Assembly: GCF_902459555.1 (NCBI RefSeq)
Contig: NZ_CABPSM010000018.1
Location: 25,624-89,623 of the forward strand
DNA: 64,000 bases
Origin: Pandoraea horticolens
GTDB taxonomy: Bacteria; Pseudomonadota; Gammaproteobacteria; Burkholderiales; Burkholderiaceae
Direction of reading: 5' to 3'
Shown here: positions 48,143 through 56,307 of the stretch, piece by piece
Position numbering within the stretch: the stretch's first letter is position 1
Layout of the letters: each line of letters begins with the position of its first letter
The notes under the pieces: generated by a model
What the model saw: the letters and a program-made list of their open reading frames with translations, nothing else
Told to the model about the DNA's origin: nothing
Databases searched by the model: none
Made by a program: the position numbers and the translations under genes

Positions 48143-50157
48143 GTTTCACGCGCAGATTGCTGCGCTACTACCTGTATTACACGGCGGGCTTCCTTGCGTT
48201 CGTGCTGATGATTGGCTTGCTTGAGCGGGTCAATGGTCCGGGTGTGTGGATCGGCTATGCCTTTCTGTTCGTAACGATTGCGGTCTACGCGGTGATCGGC
48301 CTGATCTCCCGGACCTCTGACGCGACCGAGTACTACGTTGCGGGTCGACGTGTGCCGCCGATGTTCAATGGCATGGCGTGTGCGGCGGACTGGATGAGTG
48401 CGGCGTCGTTCATGGGGTTGGCGGGATCGCTGTACGTGTCGGGTTACGACGGCCTTGCGTACGTCATGGGATGGACGGGGGGATATTGCCTGGTGGCGTT
48501 CCTGCTGGCGCCGTATTTGCGGAAGATGGGGCGTTACACGGTGCCGGATTTTCTTGGCACGCGATACGACAGCAATCTGGTGCGGGCGCTGGGTGTGTTC
48601 TCGACGATTCTGTGTTCGTTCGTTTATCTCGTGGCGCAGATTCAGGGCGTGGGTCTGATTGCGTCGCGATTCATTGGTGTCGAGTTCACCATCGGCATCT
48701 TTTTCGGGTTGGCGGGCATTCTGGTTTGCTCGTTCCTGGGGGGCATGCGTGCTGTGACTTGGACGCAGGTCGCGCAGTACATCATCATGATTACCGCGTT
48801 CCTGGTGCCGACGGCCATGATTGGCCATCAGACGGGCAATGGCTGGTTTCCGCAGTTCGCTTACGGCGAGGCGTTGGCGAAGGTTGAGGCGTTGGAGCGG
48901 GAGATTCAGCAGTCGGTGCCGGAGCGCGAGGTGCGGGATTATTACCGCGAGCAGGCGGAGCAGATGCAGCGTCGTCTGGACGGCTTGCCGGACAGTTTCT
49001 ACAGCGAGCGTGCGGAGCTGGAGCGGCAGTTGCTGGATACCAAGCGGCGGAATGGACCGTTGCGCGACGTGAAGGTGCTCGAAACGAAGCTTGATGCTTT
49101 TCCGCGCGACGTGGGTGAGGCGCAAAACCAGTGGCTGGAGATGCGTAATCAGTATGTGGAGCGCAGCGAGCCGCCGCATGCGATGACGGAGCCGTTTCCG
49201 GCGCGAGACGACACGACGCGCGGTTCGCAGCGTTTGAACTTCCTGTTGCTGATGGTGTGCTTGATGATCGGCACGGCGAGCTTGCCGCATATTTTGACGC
49301 GTTATGGCACAACAGCGACGGTGCAGGGCGCGCGCAGTTCGGTGGGGTGGACGTTGTTCTTCGTGGCGTTGTTGTACGTGAGTGCGCCGGCATTGGCGGT
49401 GATGCTCAAGTACGACATGCTGCTGCATCTGGTGGGTGCGCGATATGAAAATTTACCGGGATGGGTGACGCAATGGCGTCATGCGACGCCGGTGCAGTTG
49501 GACATCTCGGACGTTTATCGCGACGGGGTGGTGCAGTGGGGTGAGATCTGGATGCAGCCGGACATGCTGGTGTTGGCTGGACCGGAGATCGCGGGGTTGC
49601 CGTATGTCATTTCGGGGTTGGTGGCGGCGGGCGCGTTGGCGGCGGTGTTGTCGACGGCGGACGGGTTGCTGCTGACGATTGCGAATGCGTTGTCGCACGA
49701 TGTTTATTTCCACATGGTGGACCGGAATGCATCGAGCCAGAAGCGGGTGACGACGTCGAAGATCCTGTTGCTGTGCGTGGCGATGTTTGCGTCATATGTC
49801 ACGTCGCTGAAGCTTGGGAATATCTTATTCCTGGTGGGTGCGGCATTTTCGTTGGCGGCGTCGTGTTTGTTCCCGGCGTTGGTGCTGGGGGTATTTTGGA
49901 AGCGTACGACGCGATTGGGGGCGACGGCGGGGATGGTGAGCGGGTTATTGGTGTGCGTGTACTACATCACGACGACGTATCCGTTTTTTACGCGGTTGAC
50001 GGGATTTGCTGGAGTGCGCTGGTGGGGCGTGGACCCGATTTCGGCGGGGGCGTTCGGGGTGCCGGTGGGGTTTGCGGTGGCGATTGTGTTCAGCTTGCTG
50101 GGCGGACGTCCGAGCGCGCGGGACAGGCATCTGGTGGACCATTTGCGCCGTCCGTGA
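48139..50157 (+). CDS. Sodium:solute symporter family protein (VC_2705 type)
   Basis: A 672-residue SSS-family permease paired with DUF4212. Early helices are followed by ATEYYVAGRRVPPMFNGMAC, MSAASFMGLAGSLYVSGYDG and the sodium-site region; later helices follow TASLPHILTRYGTTATVQGA. Between about residues 248 and 350 is a charged, coiled-coil-like insert (EALEREIQQSVPEREVRDYY and onward) that ordinary SSS permeases lack. Acetate or another short carboxylate is the likely substrate from acs linkage. Confidence 0.9.
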   Translation: MSFTRRLLRYYLYYTAGFLAFVLMIGLLERVNGPGVWIGYAFLFVTIAVYAVIGLISRTSDATEYYVAGRRVPPMFNGMACAADWMSAASFMGLAGSLYVSGYDGLAYVMGWTGGYCLVAFLLAPYLRKMGRYTVPDFLGTRYDSNLVRALGVFSTILCSFVYLVAQIQGVGLIASRFIGVEFTIGIFFGLAGILVCSFLGGMRAVTWTQVAQYIIMITAFLVPTAMIGHQTGNGWFPQFAYGEALAKVEALEREIQQSVPEREVRDYYREQAEQMQRRLDGLPDSFYSERAELERQLLDTKRRNGPLRDVKVLETKLDAFPRDVGEAQNQWLEMRNQYVERSEPPHAMTEPFPARDDTTRGSQRLNFLLLMVCLMIGTASLPHILTRYGTTATVQGARSSVGWTLFFVALLYVSAPALAVMLKYDMLLHLVGARYENLPGWVTQWRHATPVQLDISDVYRDGVVQWGEIWMQPDMLVLAGPEIAGLPYVISGLVAAGALAAVLSTADGLLLTIANALSHDVYFHMVDRNASSQKRVTTSKILLLCVAMFASYVTSLKLGNILFLVGAAFSLAASCLFPALVLGVFWKRTTRLGATAGMVSGLLVCVYYITTTYPFFTRLTGFAGVRWWGVDPISAGAFGVPVGFAVAIVFSLLGGRPSARDRHLVDHLRRP

Positions 50158-50221
50158 CGAGGAGATAGCGAAGAAATTTTGCGGGGTCCACCCGAAAGGG
50201 TATGGGATGTTGCCGGCGATC

Positions 50222-50230
50222 TGCTATAAT
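50222..50230 (+). promoter_or_regulatory. Extended -10 promoter of tRNA-Ser
   Basis: tgctataat gives a TGn extension and a perfect TATAAT, 12 bases before the mature tRNA 5' end. No good -35 is seen, as expected with an extended -10. Confidence 0.65.
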
Positions 50231-50242
50231 GCGCGACCTTCA

Positions 50243-50333
50243 GGAGAGATGGATGAGCGGTTTAAGTCGCACGCCTGGAAAGCGTGTATAGGTTAATAGC
50301 CTATCGGGGGTTCGAATCCCCCTCTCTCCGCCA
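50243..50333 (+). tRNA. tRNA-Ser (anticodon GGA)
   Basis: A 91-base class II tRNA. The acceptor stem GGAGAGA / TCTCTCC, anticodon arm cacgc-ctGGAaa-gcgtg, long serine-type variable arm (gtataggttaatagcctat), T arm GGGGG-TTCGAAT-CCCCC and encoded CCA are all visible. It reads UCC/UCU codons. Its 3' 45 bases are repeated at 60235 and it is the integration site of the element. Confidence 0.97.
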
Positions 50334-50334
50334 C
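50290..50334. repeat. attL copy of the 45-bp direct repeat
   Basis: The 3' part of tRNA-Ser (from the variable arm through CCA plus one base). It is identical to 60235-60279; this copy keeps the tRNA functional. Confidence 0.92.
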
Positions 50335-50342
50335 AGATGTTT

Positions 50343-50377
50343 AAAGGGCTCCCCGCAAGGGAGCCCTTTCGCGTTTT
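50343..50377 (+). terminator. Terminator after tRNA-Ser
   Basis: A perfect 10-bp stem aaagggctcc / ggagcccttt with a 6-base loop, then cgcgttttac. It lies just inside the element and serves the tRNA transcript. Confidence 0.8.
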
Positions 50378-50819
50378 ACTATAGGGTGGATGTTTACTAT
50401 TCAGCAGGGCTAGCGGGGGGGCGCTGGGTGATGCGTTAACCGGATGCTAGCCGAGGCGCCACGATTGGCAACGCCTTGGTGCCCTTCGCCGTCTTGTCTC
50501 AGTCCTGCAAGTCTGCCCCTTCGTTTCGCCCTGACGCCGGATTTTTGTCTTGGTCGCCTCGAATCCCTCGCGATCATCTCGCCTATGGCATTGTTCAGGA
50601 GAAATGTCTCGATGGTAGCGCCTCCTTCTGACTGCGCTTATCTGTGACATCGGGGCCTGTGTGACGCGGGCTCTGGCGGCTATTAGGTCCGTATCCGAAG
50701 GGCAGACAAGTGACTTTGGCACTTTCTTACGAGCAGTCCGCCCGGTTCCCTGAAGAACTGCCCTTATGGCAGAAGGAAAATTAAGAGCGCCACCCAGGCT
50801 TACTTGATCGCTATGACGC
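50378..50819. other. 440-bp element edge without a clear gene
   Basis: No frame here has a convincing family. A 24-codon frame with a GTG start at about 50710 (VTLALSYEQSARFPEELPLW, then QKEN) has natural composition but no context; it may be the remains of a gene. The rest is unremarkable. Confidence 0.5.
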
Positions 50820-51998
50820 TTAGTTCAGCATTTGAGCCACACTTCCGGCAATTGCTCGCCCTAGAAGTGGGGGGACGGCATTTCCAATTTGCTTCGTAAT
50901 TTGAGTTCTATTGCCGGCAAAGACATAGTCATCGTCAAAAGACTGGAGTCTCGCCCCTTCCCGTGGGGTTAGCGCTCGGTGCTGTAGGGGATGAATGCAA
51001 CGATTCGACGCCGGATGGACAAAATTTACGGTTATGGTGACGGCAGGCTCATTGCCATCGAGCCTAGAGTACGACGAACTAAATCCGCTAGTGATTAGAT
51101 GCTTGGGGATGCAATTTATATTCTTCCCAGAATGCCTGATTATTTCGAGCATTTTTCTACTGTGCGCGGTTGCGTTATGCAAAGTCAAAGACTTTGAGCG
51201 AGCGCGACGCTCAGCCTGAAATTCGTTCATAGCGGGGCGGTCGTATTCTAGGGCTTCATCGCCTGCGACAAGTTCAGGAAGGTCGCCAATTGCGTCCAGT
51301 ACGGTCACCGCGGATTTCAATGGCCTCACCGATTCGACAAATAAATCACGCTGCCTGTGCGCATGAACTTTAGTCTTATCGCGATAGCCAATCGTGTGTC
51401 CTTCTGCCTGATGCGTGGGCTCGGGAAATATGATTGTCCCTCCTCGTTCGACGCCGATCATAATCAGCCGCTCGCGTTTCTGAGGAACACCGAAATGGGC
51501 CGCATTCATGATTTTCCACTCGCAGTCGTAGCCTAACGAATGAAAGCACTCTTCCATGATGCTGATAGTTGAGCCGTTCTTGTGCGTGGCGAGCCCAACG
51601 ACGTTTTCGAGTACAAAAACATGAGGACGAAAGTAATTCACAAACGACGCGTATTCCTCGAACAAACTGTTTCGAGGGTCATCGTCGTTCGTTGATCGAA
51701 ACGGGCGAATTGACGAGAATCCCTGGCAAGGAGGGCCACCAACGACGACATGTACATCACCACGTCGCAACTTAAGACGATCAGATATTTCATGGCGTCG
51801 AGCTTTGCGGATGTCCCCAACCATCCCCAACGCCTGTCGATGGTTGGCCTGGAACGTACTTCCAGCAACGGCTAAGACGTCAATACCAAACCTAGTCGTA
51901 AAGCCTAGCTCGGCAGATTCGAACCCAAACGAAAAACCGCCGGTGCCGCAAAAAAGATCAAGAACATTGTATGTAGTCACGCTCGCTCCGCTGGTCAC
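50820..51998 (-). CDS. C5-cytosine DNA methyltransferase
   Basis: A 392-residue m5C methyltransferase with all main motifs: I (VLDLFCGTGGFSFGFE), IV with catalytic C91 (VVGGPPCQGFSS), VI (VLENVVG), VIII (PQKRERLIMIG) and X (QIGNAVPPLLG). The target-recognition region is between about 230 and 330. Both possible starts are GTG (51998 or 51980); the second gives the natural N-terminus. It is divergent from the HTH-nuclease gene, so it is probably the modification half of a type II system protecting the element and host. Confidence 0.95.
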   Translation of the reverse strand: MTSGASVTTYNVLDLFCGTGGFSFGFESAELGFTTRFGIDVLAVAGSTFQANHRQALGMVGDIRKARRHEISDRLKLRRGDVHVVVGGPPCQGFSSIRPFRSTNDDDPRNSLFEEYASFVNYFRPHVFVLENVVGLATHKNGSTISIMEECFHSLGYDCEWKIMNAAHFGVPQKRERLIMIGVERGGTIIFPEPTHQAEGHTIGYRDKTKVHAHRQRDLFVESVRPLKSAVTVLDAIGDLPELVAGDEALEYDRPAMNEFQAERRARSKSLTLHNATAHSRKMLEIIRHSGKNINCIPKHLITSGFSSSYSRLDGNEPAVTITVNFVHPASNRCIHPLQHRALTPREGARLQSFDDDYVFAGNRTQITKQIGNAVPPLLGRAIAGSVAQMLN

Positions 51999-52007
51999 TC
52001 CAGTGGA

Positions 52008-52040
52008 GACTATTGTCTCGTGGATCTGGACTCATTGTCT
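52008..52040. promoter_or_regulatory. Direct repeats between methyltransferase and nuclease genes
   Basis: gactattgtct (52008-52018) and gactcattgtct (52029-52040) are near-identical, spaced about two helical turns apart in the 75-bp intergenic region. Preceding them is a ctcc-agt-ggag palindrome. The layout is what one expects of operator boxes bound by the HTH domain of the neighbouring gene, as in C-protein-controlled restriction systems. Confidence 0.5.
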
Positions 52041-52073
52041 ACCTAGAATTGCTCATTTTTTCGGGGGAACGGC

Positions 52074-52979
52074 ATGGACGAGCAGAGACACCCAATGGTC
52101 GATATATGGACGCGGCTGATTCGGACCCTGAGGACCAAAGAAAGCATGACCTTGGAGGACGTCTCCGAAGCCGCTGGAATTCACCGAACACATCTGGGCC
52201 TAGTGGAGCGTGGTGAACGGCAACCCAGCTTAGGCGTAGCAATCCAGATCTCAAAAGCACTTGGCTTCGAATTGTCGGAGCTATTACTGAAAACAGAATC
52301 CGTTTGTGAAGGCAAGATGCGAGAAGAAGAAGTGTTTCAAGACGTGCAAGCACGAAGCGAGCGCACTCATTGCTTGCGAAATCCTGATGCGCTAATGCGA
52401 CATACTGGACTAACAGGCTCAGTGTTACTGCGCGCTATTCACGGCTGCTACAACATGCTTGACACTATCGACACAGAGCTCGTGGCAAATGGATCGCCGC
52501 CGATTGGCCGTCTAGTTGAGCTAGCCAACCTCTCGTCCATGGTAGGAAATATGGTTGGAGGCGCACTTGCGGACGCATCGGAAGGCCTTTATGTACGCAA
52601 CAAGCCTCACCATTATCCAGACCTTCTGCCTCAGCGCTACCCGGCGCAAAGCTTGGAGTTGAAGATGGCGCTTGAAACAAATCGCCCGAAAGGCCATCTC
52701 CCGAAACCCGGAACCTATATTACTTTCAGATATGTTCTCGGAGATAAGCATGGGGCGTACAGTCGAGGAAAGGAGTATCGCGGTGACACTGTATGGATCT
52801 GGGAAGTCAAAGTTGGACACATAAAGGAAACAGATTTCGATATCAGTAACACGGCGGGTGATTCGGGGAAAACAGCCGTGGTCAAAACAGAGGTGTTTAA
52901 CCGAATGGCACTTGTCTATTTTGACCCAACCTTTTGTCCCCACGCACTTAGAAACGGTGTCTATCCCGGCTTGAACTAA
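52074..52979 (+). CDS. HTH-fused PD-(D/E)XK protein, probable type II restriction endonuclease
   Basis: A 301-residue protein in two parts. Residues 10-75 are an XRE-type HTH (MTLEDVSEAAGIHRTHLGLV ... LGVAIQISKALGFELSELL). From about 120 to the end is a nuclease-like domain: the putative catalytic core is P182-D183 and E195-L-K197 (YPDLL ... LELKMALETNRPKGH), followed by the conserved-looking RYVLGD, VWIWEVKVGHI and NTAGDSGKTA segments. This resembles ScaI-type restriction enzymes as I remember them, at low certainty. The divergent methyltransferase gene supports a restriction role. The HTH part may control both genes. Confidence 0.72.
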   Translation: MDEQRHPMVDIWTRLIRTLRTKESMTLEDVSEAAGIHRTHLGLVERGERQPSLGVAIQISKALGFELSELLLKTESVCEGKMREEEVFQDVQARSERTHCLRNPDALMRHTGLTGSVLLRAIHGCYNMLDTIDTELVANGSPPIGRLVELANLSSMVGNMVGGALADASEGLYVRNKPHHYPDLLPQRYPAQSLELKMALETNRPKGHLPKPGTYITFRYVLGDKHGAYSRGKEYRGDTVWIWEVKVGHIKETDFDISNTAGDSGKTAVVKTEVFNRMALVYFDPTFCPHALRNGVYPGLN

Positions 52980-53060
52980 TGCTTGGCCAAATGTGGGTTG
53001 ACAGGCTCCCCTACTATGGAGAGCCTGTTACGCTTGCAAGGCCCCACTTGCAGCTTACCT

Positions 53061-54113
53061 CTAGCGCAATGGTTTGACGCGCTCCGGCTTCCGACGGTAG
53101 ACCCTAGCGGTCAGACGACTATCTGCGTGCGCCAGAAGCGTGTGGGCATGCTCAAGCGTCTCAGCATCGCTGGCGCACTTGGCGCGAAGGTCATGCTCCG
53201 TGAACCGGGTTTCGACCTTTGTTTCAGCCAACACCCGCCGCATAAATCCCTGCCACATCGAGTCCCATGAGCCAGCCCTGCCCGTCTTCTCGTTGAGAAA
53301 GGACTCGCCGCGCTGGGTGCAGAAGAGCCATTCGGACACATGCGTCGGCCTTACTGCTTTAGCTTCCTCGACGGCCTCCCGCAACGCATCCGTCCACTCG
53401 ATGATTAATCGCTTTCGAGTGGTGCTCGCCGTCTTGGCTGGCATGACGTGGATTCCGTCGTCTTGCAGGTCATCGAGACGAAGCCGCAATAGATCCCCGC
53501 GACGCAATCCCGTGAGCAGCTTTACGCGGATATAGGCGTGCACGGCGAGAACGCTGCCCGCTTTCCGCTTCGAAGCAAGGGAAAAGCACTCGACGATTTC
53601 CCAGTCCTCGACGTACCGAGTCCTTGGCGGAACACTTGCCAGGCGCAACTCACCCTTGAAGGGATGCCGGTCGATGTACCCCCACTCGACAGCCTTCGTC
53701 AGTGCGTGCGACAACACTTCGACCTCGCGACGTGCAGCCACCTTCGCCCCGCGCTTATCGATGTACTGATAGACGTGCCGAGGTTTGATACCGTTGAGCG
53801 GCATGCGCCCGAAAACCGGCTTAAGCGCTTTCAACGCAGACGTGTTTTGCATCTGCGTTGTTATCGCCTTAGTGGGTAAAACCTCCCGCGCATAGCGCTC
53901 TAGCAGCTTGTCTATGGTTCGCACGTTTTCCAGATCGGCAAGCCGATCCGACCACACCCGATATGCCTCAGGAAGAGACGATCCGAGACGGAACGTCTGC
54001 TTGTCATCCCACATCGATTCGAGGCCGGGCGGCACTTGGTAGTAGTACGCGCCGCTGATATGCCGCCAGCGCGTCGGTAAGCCCTTATTGCGGGGATCAC
54101 GCTTTCGCGGCAT
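53061..54113 (-). CDS. int: Tyrosine recombinase (integrase) of the element
   Basis: A 350-residue site-specific recombinase. An arm-type N-terminal domain and a SAM-like core-binding domain (about 65-160) precede the catalytic domain with R204/R205 (TGLRRGDLLRLR), H307-R310 (EHDLRAKC), H329 and nucleophile Y339 (ARVYRRKPERVK). It should integrate the element at tRNA-Ser. Its start overlaps the DUF4224 gene by 17 bases. A truncated paralogue lies just outside the element. Confidence 0.95.
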   Translation of the reverse strand: MPRKRDPRNKGLPTRWRHISGAYYYQVPPGLESMWDDKQTFRLGSSLPEAYRVWSDRLADLENVRTIDKLLERYAREVLPTKAITTQMQNTSALKALKPVFGRMPLNGIKPRHVYQYIDKRGAKVAARREVEVLSHALTKAVEWGYIDRHPFKGELRLASVPPRTRYVEDWEIVECFSLASKRKAGSVLAVHAYIRVKLLTGLRRGDLLRLRLDDLQDDGIHVMPAKTASTTRKRLIIEWTDALREAVEEAKAVRPTHVSEWLFCTQRGESFLNEKTGRAGSWDSMWQGFMRRVLAETKVETRFTEHDLRAKCASDAETLEHAHTLLAHADSRLTARVYRRKPERVKPLR

Positions 54114-54342
54114 TCATCGCCCTCCAGTCTGGTTCGATGGAGGCATCACGGGCGTTTATGGCCGTTTGTGCGCCAAGCACCACAGCGACGTGTGCGCTCA
54201 ACACGACAATCGTGCCGTTTGGCCTCACACGGTGCTCGATGCCCATCATGCGCAGCGCGCGTGCCTGAGCGCGATTCTGAGTACGTCCGGTCAGCGTCAC
54301 CAACTCATCCGGTTCGAGAAACATCGAAGTCAGATTTCGCAT
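54097..54342 (-). CDS. DUF4224 protein, possible recombination directionality factor
   Basis: An 81-residue protein with the DUF4224 pattern: SMFLEPDELVTLTGRTQNRA, QARALRMMGIEHRVRPNGTI, VVLSAHVAVVLG, a small predicted HTH. These genes commonly sit directly upstream of integrases and are thought to be excisionase-like; this is inference. It overlaps int by 17 bases and is 12 bases from the Rep gene, so all three are in one operon. Confidence 0.8.
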   Translation of the reverse strand: MRNLTSMFLEPDELVTLTGRTQNRAQARALRMMGIEHRVRPNGTIVVLSAHVAVVLGAQTAINARDASIEPDWRAMNAAKA

Positions 54343-54354
54343 CGATGCACCTCC

Positions 54355-55125
54355 TTACGCCTTGCCGTCGGTGTCGCGTCGCTCTCGTGTCGCCAGCCAG
54401 AAATATCCCGCGTCCTCATTCCAGTAATACTGGTGACCTTCGAGCGATACGCCGGTCTCAGTTGCGGAGTTGTACGCGGCAACAATGGCATCGTGAGCTT
54501 CGTCTTCGAGAAAGTGAACAATGGTCTCCGCTTCCGGAACCTTGATCCCCCGACTTGCCCAGTACCGCTTCTCATTGAGCTTGTGCTCATCGAAATTCTT
54601 GACGATGTACTTGCCAATGTACGTCGCGATCTTGTGACGAAGGCCGACCTCGCGATTTGGGTTGCGCACGTCAACGTTGCCGTTACCCTCGCCGACGACA
54701 CGGAGCCACATCGCTCGCAGGACGCGATAGTTCTGCCGCCCTTTGACAGCGATGTGTAGATGCCACGCGCCTCGCTTCTGGCGCTCAGGGACAGCGACGT
54801 ATTGAAAGTTCTGGATTCGACCTAAGAGGCGTCGCAGCGAGTCGAAATCGCGCTTGATTCTCTCTTTGTCGAGCACGTTTTCTCGATACGTAAGCGTGAT
54901 CATGCGGTCAGCGCCAATGGCTTTGCAGCGCAGTCGTACTTGTTGCCTTGCGCGTTTCGCGGCGCTCAGCATGCTCTTCTCCTCGTCCTTCGATTCGCCA
55001 CGCTTTGCCCTAGGCATGAGATGAAGATCTTGAGCCTTCACGCGAGCCGCGCTGAGCCGCGCGATAACCGCCCGGACTCCGCAGGCACGCAAACGCAACC
55101 CTCTCTCCGAGTACGGCGCTGACAC
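54355..55125 (-). CDS. HUH-type rolling-circle replication initiator-like protein
   Basis: A 256-residue protein with the HUH endonuclease motifs: a motif 1-like DRMITLTYREN (about 73-83), H122-L-H124 in GAWHLHIAVKGR, and Y169/K172/Y173 in ATYIGKYIVKNF. Such proteins nick at a replication origin in ssDNA phages, plasmids and some integrative elements. It gives the element a way to replicate as a circle. The annotated start is GTG 55125; an ATG at 55017 is possible and would remove 36 basic residues. No origin was located. Confidence 0.83.
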   Translation of the reverse strand: MSAPYSERGLRLRACGVRAVIARLSAARVKAQDLHLMPRAKRGESKDEEKSMLSAAKRARQQVRLRCKAIGADRMITLTYRENVLDKERIKRDFDSLRRLLGRIQNFQYVAVPERQKRGAWHLHIAVKGRQNYRVLRAMWLRVVGEGNGNVDVRNPNREVGLRHKIATYIGKYIVKNFDEHKLNEKRYWASRGIKVPEAETIVHFLEDEAHDAIVAAYNSATETGVSLEGHQYYWNEDAGYFWLATRERRDTDGKA

Positions 55126-55656
55126 TCCCGACGCTAGACGTCCTGAAGACGACCGGTATGCGGAAGTACAAACGTCATTGCACGTACCAACGGTGAGGTT
55201 GGGTTACGACTGTGTTACCTGCCGGGTGAGATAGGAAATTTTTTGGATGATGGCCGCAGCACGACGAAGGTTACTGCCCGCATTAGGGATTGGCCGAGCT
55301 CTCGTAAAACTGCCCCAGCGTACGCATCTGAGCGCCGATGTAAATCCGGCATTTGTCGCCGGAAATAATATGGGCCAGTGCGAGCCCGTATTTCTATGCA
55401 CTGAATACAACGGTACATACGTAGGCCACGCATGTATACGTGGCGGGAATGTCTCGCTATTAAAGCAGCGCGTGAAATCAGCGTATATGGGGAAATTCCG
55501 ATTGGCGCGGAAGTGGGGAGGATGGTGGCTTGCATGGCGAATGGCGTGGCTTGAGATTGAAGCAGCGAGCCGCGTCGTGCGCAGCGCGATGCTATGAGTA
55601 CAGCCGAAACATGCGGGGGGCCATGCCGGAGGCAGAGTTAGATGCGGAGGTTGAGG
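55126..55656. other. 530-bp interval upstream of the Rep gene
   Basis: Weakly coding at best. A rightward 116-codon frame (55247-55597) ends in an amphipathic, Trp-rich stretch (KWGGWWLAWRMAWLEIEAAS) that might be a short real peptide, but its upstream part is not convincing. The interval may contain the replication origin. Confidence 0.3.
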
Positions 55657-55878
55657 CTATGCCGTCAGAAGGCTTGTTTTCAGCCTGTGGCATTCGCTGA
55701 CAAGTTCCTCGGCCATTTCGCCGAGTTCTTCGAAGATCGCGAGTAGAAATCTGTGAGGGATCTCTTTGCCTGCGTCTGTCGTCGAGCACATCGCGAGAGC
55801 GAGGATGCGTTCTGAGAGGGTGTTGAGTCTGTCCACAGAAGCGTGGACTAAGGGACATGGTGAGAATTGAGAAGTCAT
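55657..55878 (-). CDS. 73-residue hypothetical protein downstream of the antisense-type RNA
   Basis: A leftward 73-codon frame starting MTSQFSPCPLVHASVDRLNT. Its C-terminal half is a helical, acidic segment (RFLLAIFEELGEMAEELVSE). It lies directly after the structured RNA at 55938-56022, where P4-like elements place a first small gene of the operon (kil-like). The longer frame running back through the RNA is rejected as coding. The function is unknown; it is the likely target of the RNA by position. Confidence 0.55.
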   Translation of the reverse strand: MTSQFSPCPLVHASVDRLNTLSERILALAMCSTTDAGKEIPHRFLLAIFEELGEMAEELVSECHRLKTSLLTA

Positions 55879-55937
55879 GCGGGTGCCTCGATCTAGCCAA
55901 CTTGCGGGCCCCGCCACCCACTGCGTGACGACAGGGG

Positions 55938-56022
55938 TGGGCGGGCACTGGACTAGGTTTGCGAACCGCTGATGACTCGGATTGGCGGCACGCCCGAAGG
56001 CGTCCCAATCCAGGCCCGCCCA
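55938..56022 (-). ncRNA. C4/P4 immunity-type antisense RNA (predicted)
   Basis: On the minus strand the 85 bases fold as a closed three-helix unit. The closing stem is 9 bp (tgggcgggc / gcccgccca). Hairpin one has a 7-bp base (ggattgg / ccaatcc) and an inner acgcc-UUCG-ggcgt hairpin. Hairpin two is ggtt-CGCA-aacc. This basal stem with two internal hairpins is the layout of C4 RNAs of phages P1/P7 and of the P4 CI immunity RNA. Also typical is that the region, if translated, gives a GLDWDAFGRAANPSH-like peptide seen in many phages and islands (recalled). Position before an early small gene fits a role as negative regulator. Exact ends are unknown. Confidence 0.65.
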
Positions 56023-56307
56023 TTGAGGCAGGAAACGCAATGGTACTCGCACACAAAAGCCGCAAACGTCGCGGCTGTGTGCCCGAGAGATCATCATTCG
56101 GGTCGCAAAACCCGGTCGCGTTTTGGGGACGCGACAGGGACAAGCTTAACGGCCGTACGGTGGTGGCTCCACGCGTTTCGAGTGGCATTTTAGTTGACTC
56201 GATGCTACTCGGATCCTTCCGACGTAAATTTGGGCGTGTGCTGAGAGAATAGATGCTCCGAGCGGATTCTAAGGCTTTGGGTGCGGGCGCTATGAAGCGG
56301 GGCGGAC
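56023..56307. other. Leader region upstream of the structured RNA
   Basis: No gene. It should contain the promoter for the leftward RNA/early operon. A small hairpin agccgc / gcggct lies near 56065. No promoter elements could be fixed with confidence. Confidence 0.4.

Noticed and set aside
52074..52979. A plain XRE transcriptional regulator
   Set aside because: The HTH accounts for only the first quarter; the rest has a PD...ExK arrangement and lies divergent to a DNA methyltransferase.
55879..56097. Reading the RNA region as the N-terminal half of a protein (GLDWDAFGRAANPSH-like peptide)
   Set aside because: The conservation of this peptide-like string across phages and islands is better explained by a conserved RNA structure; base pairing here is perfect and there is no ribosome binding site.
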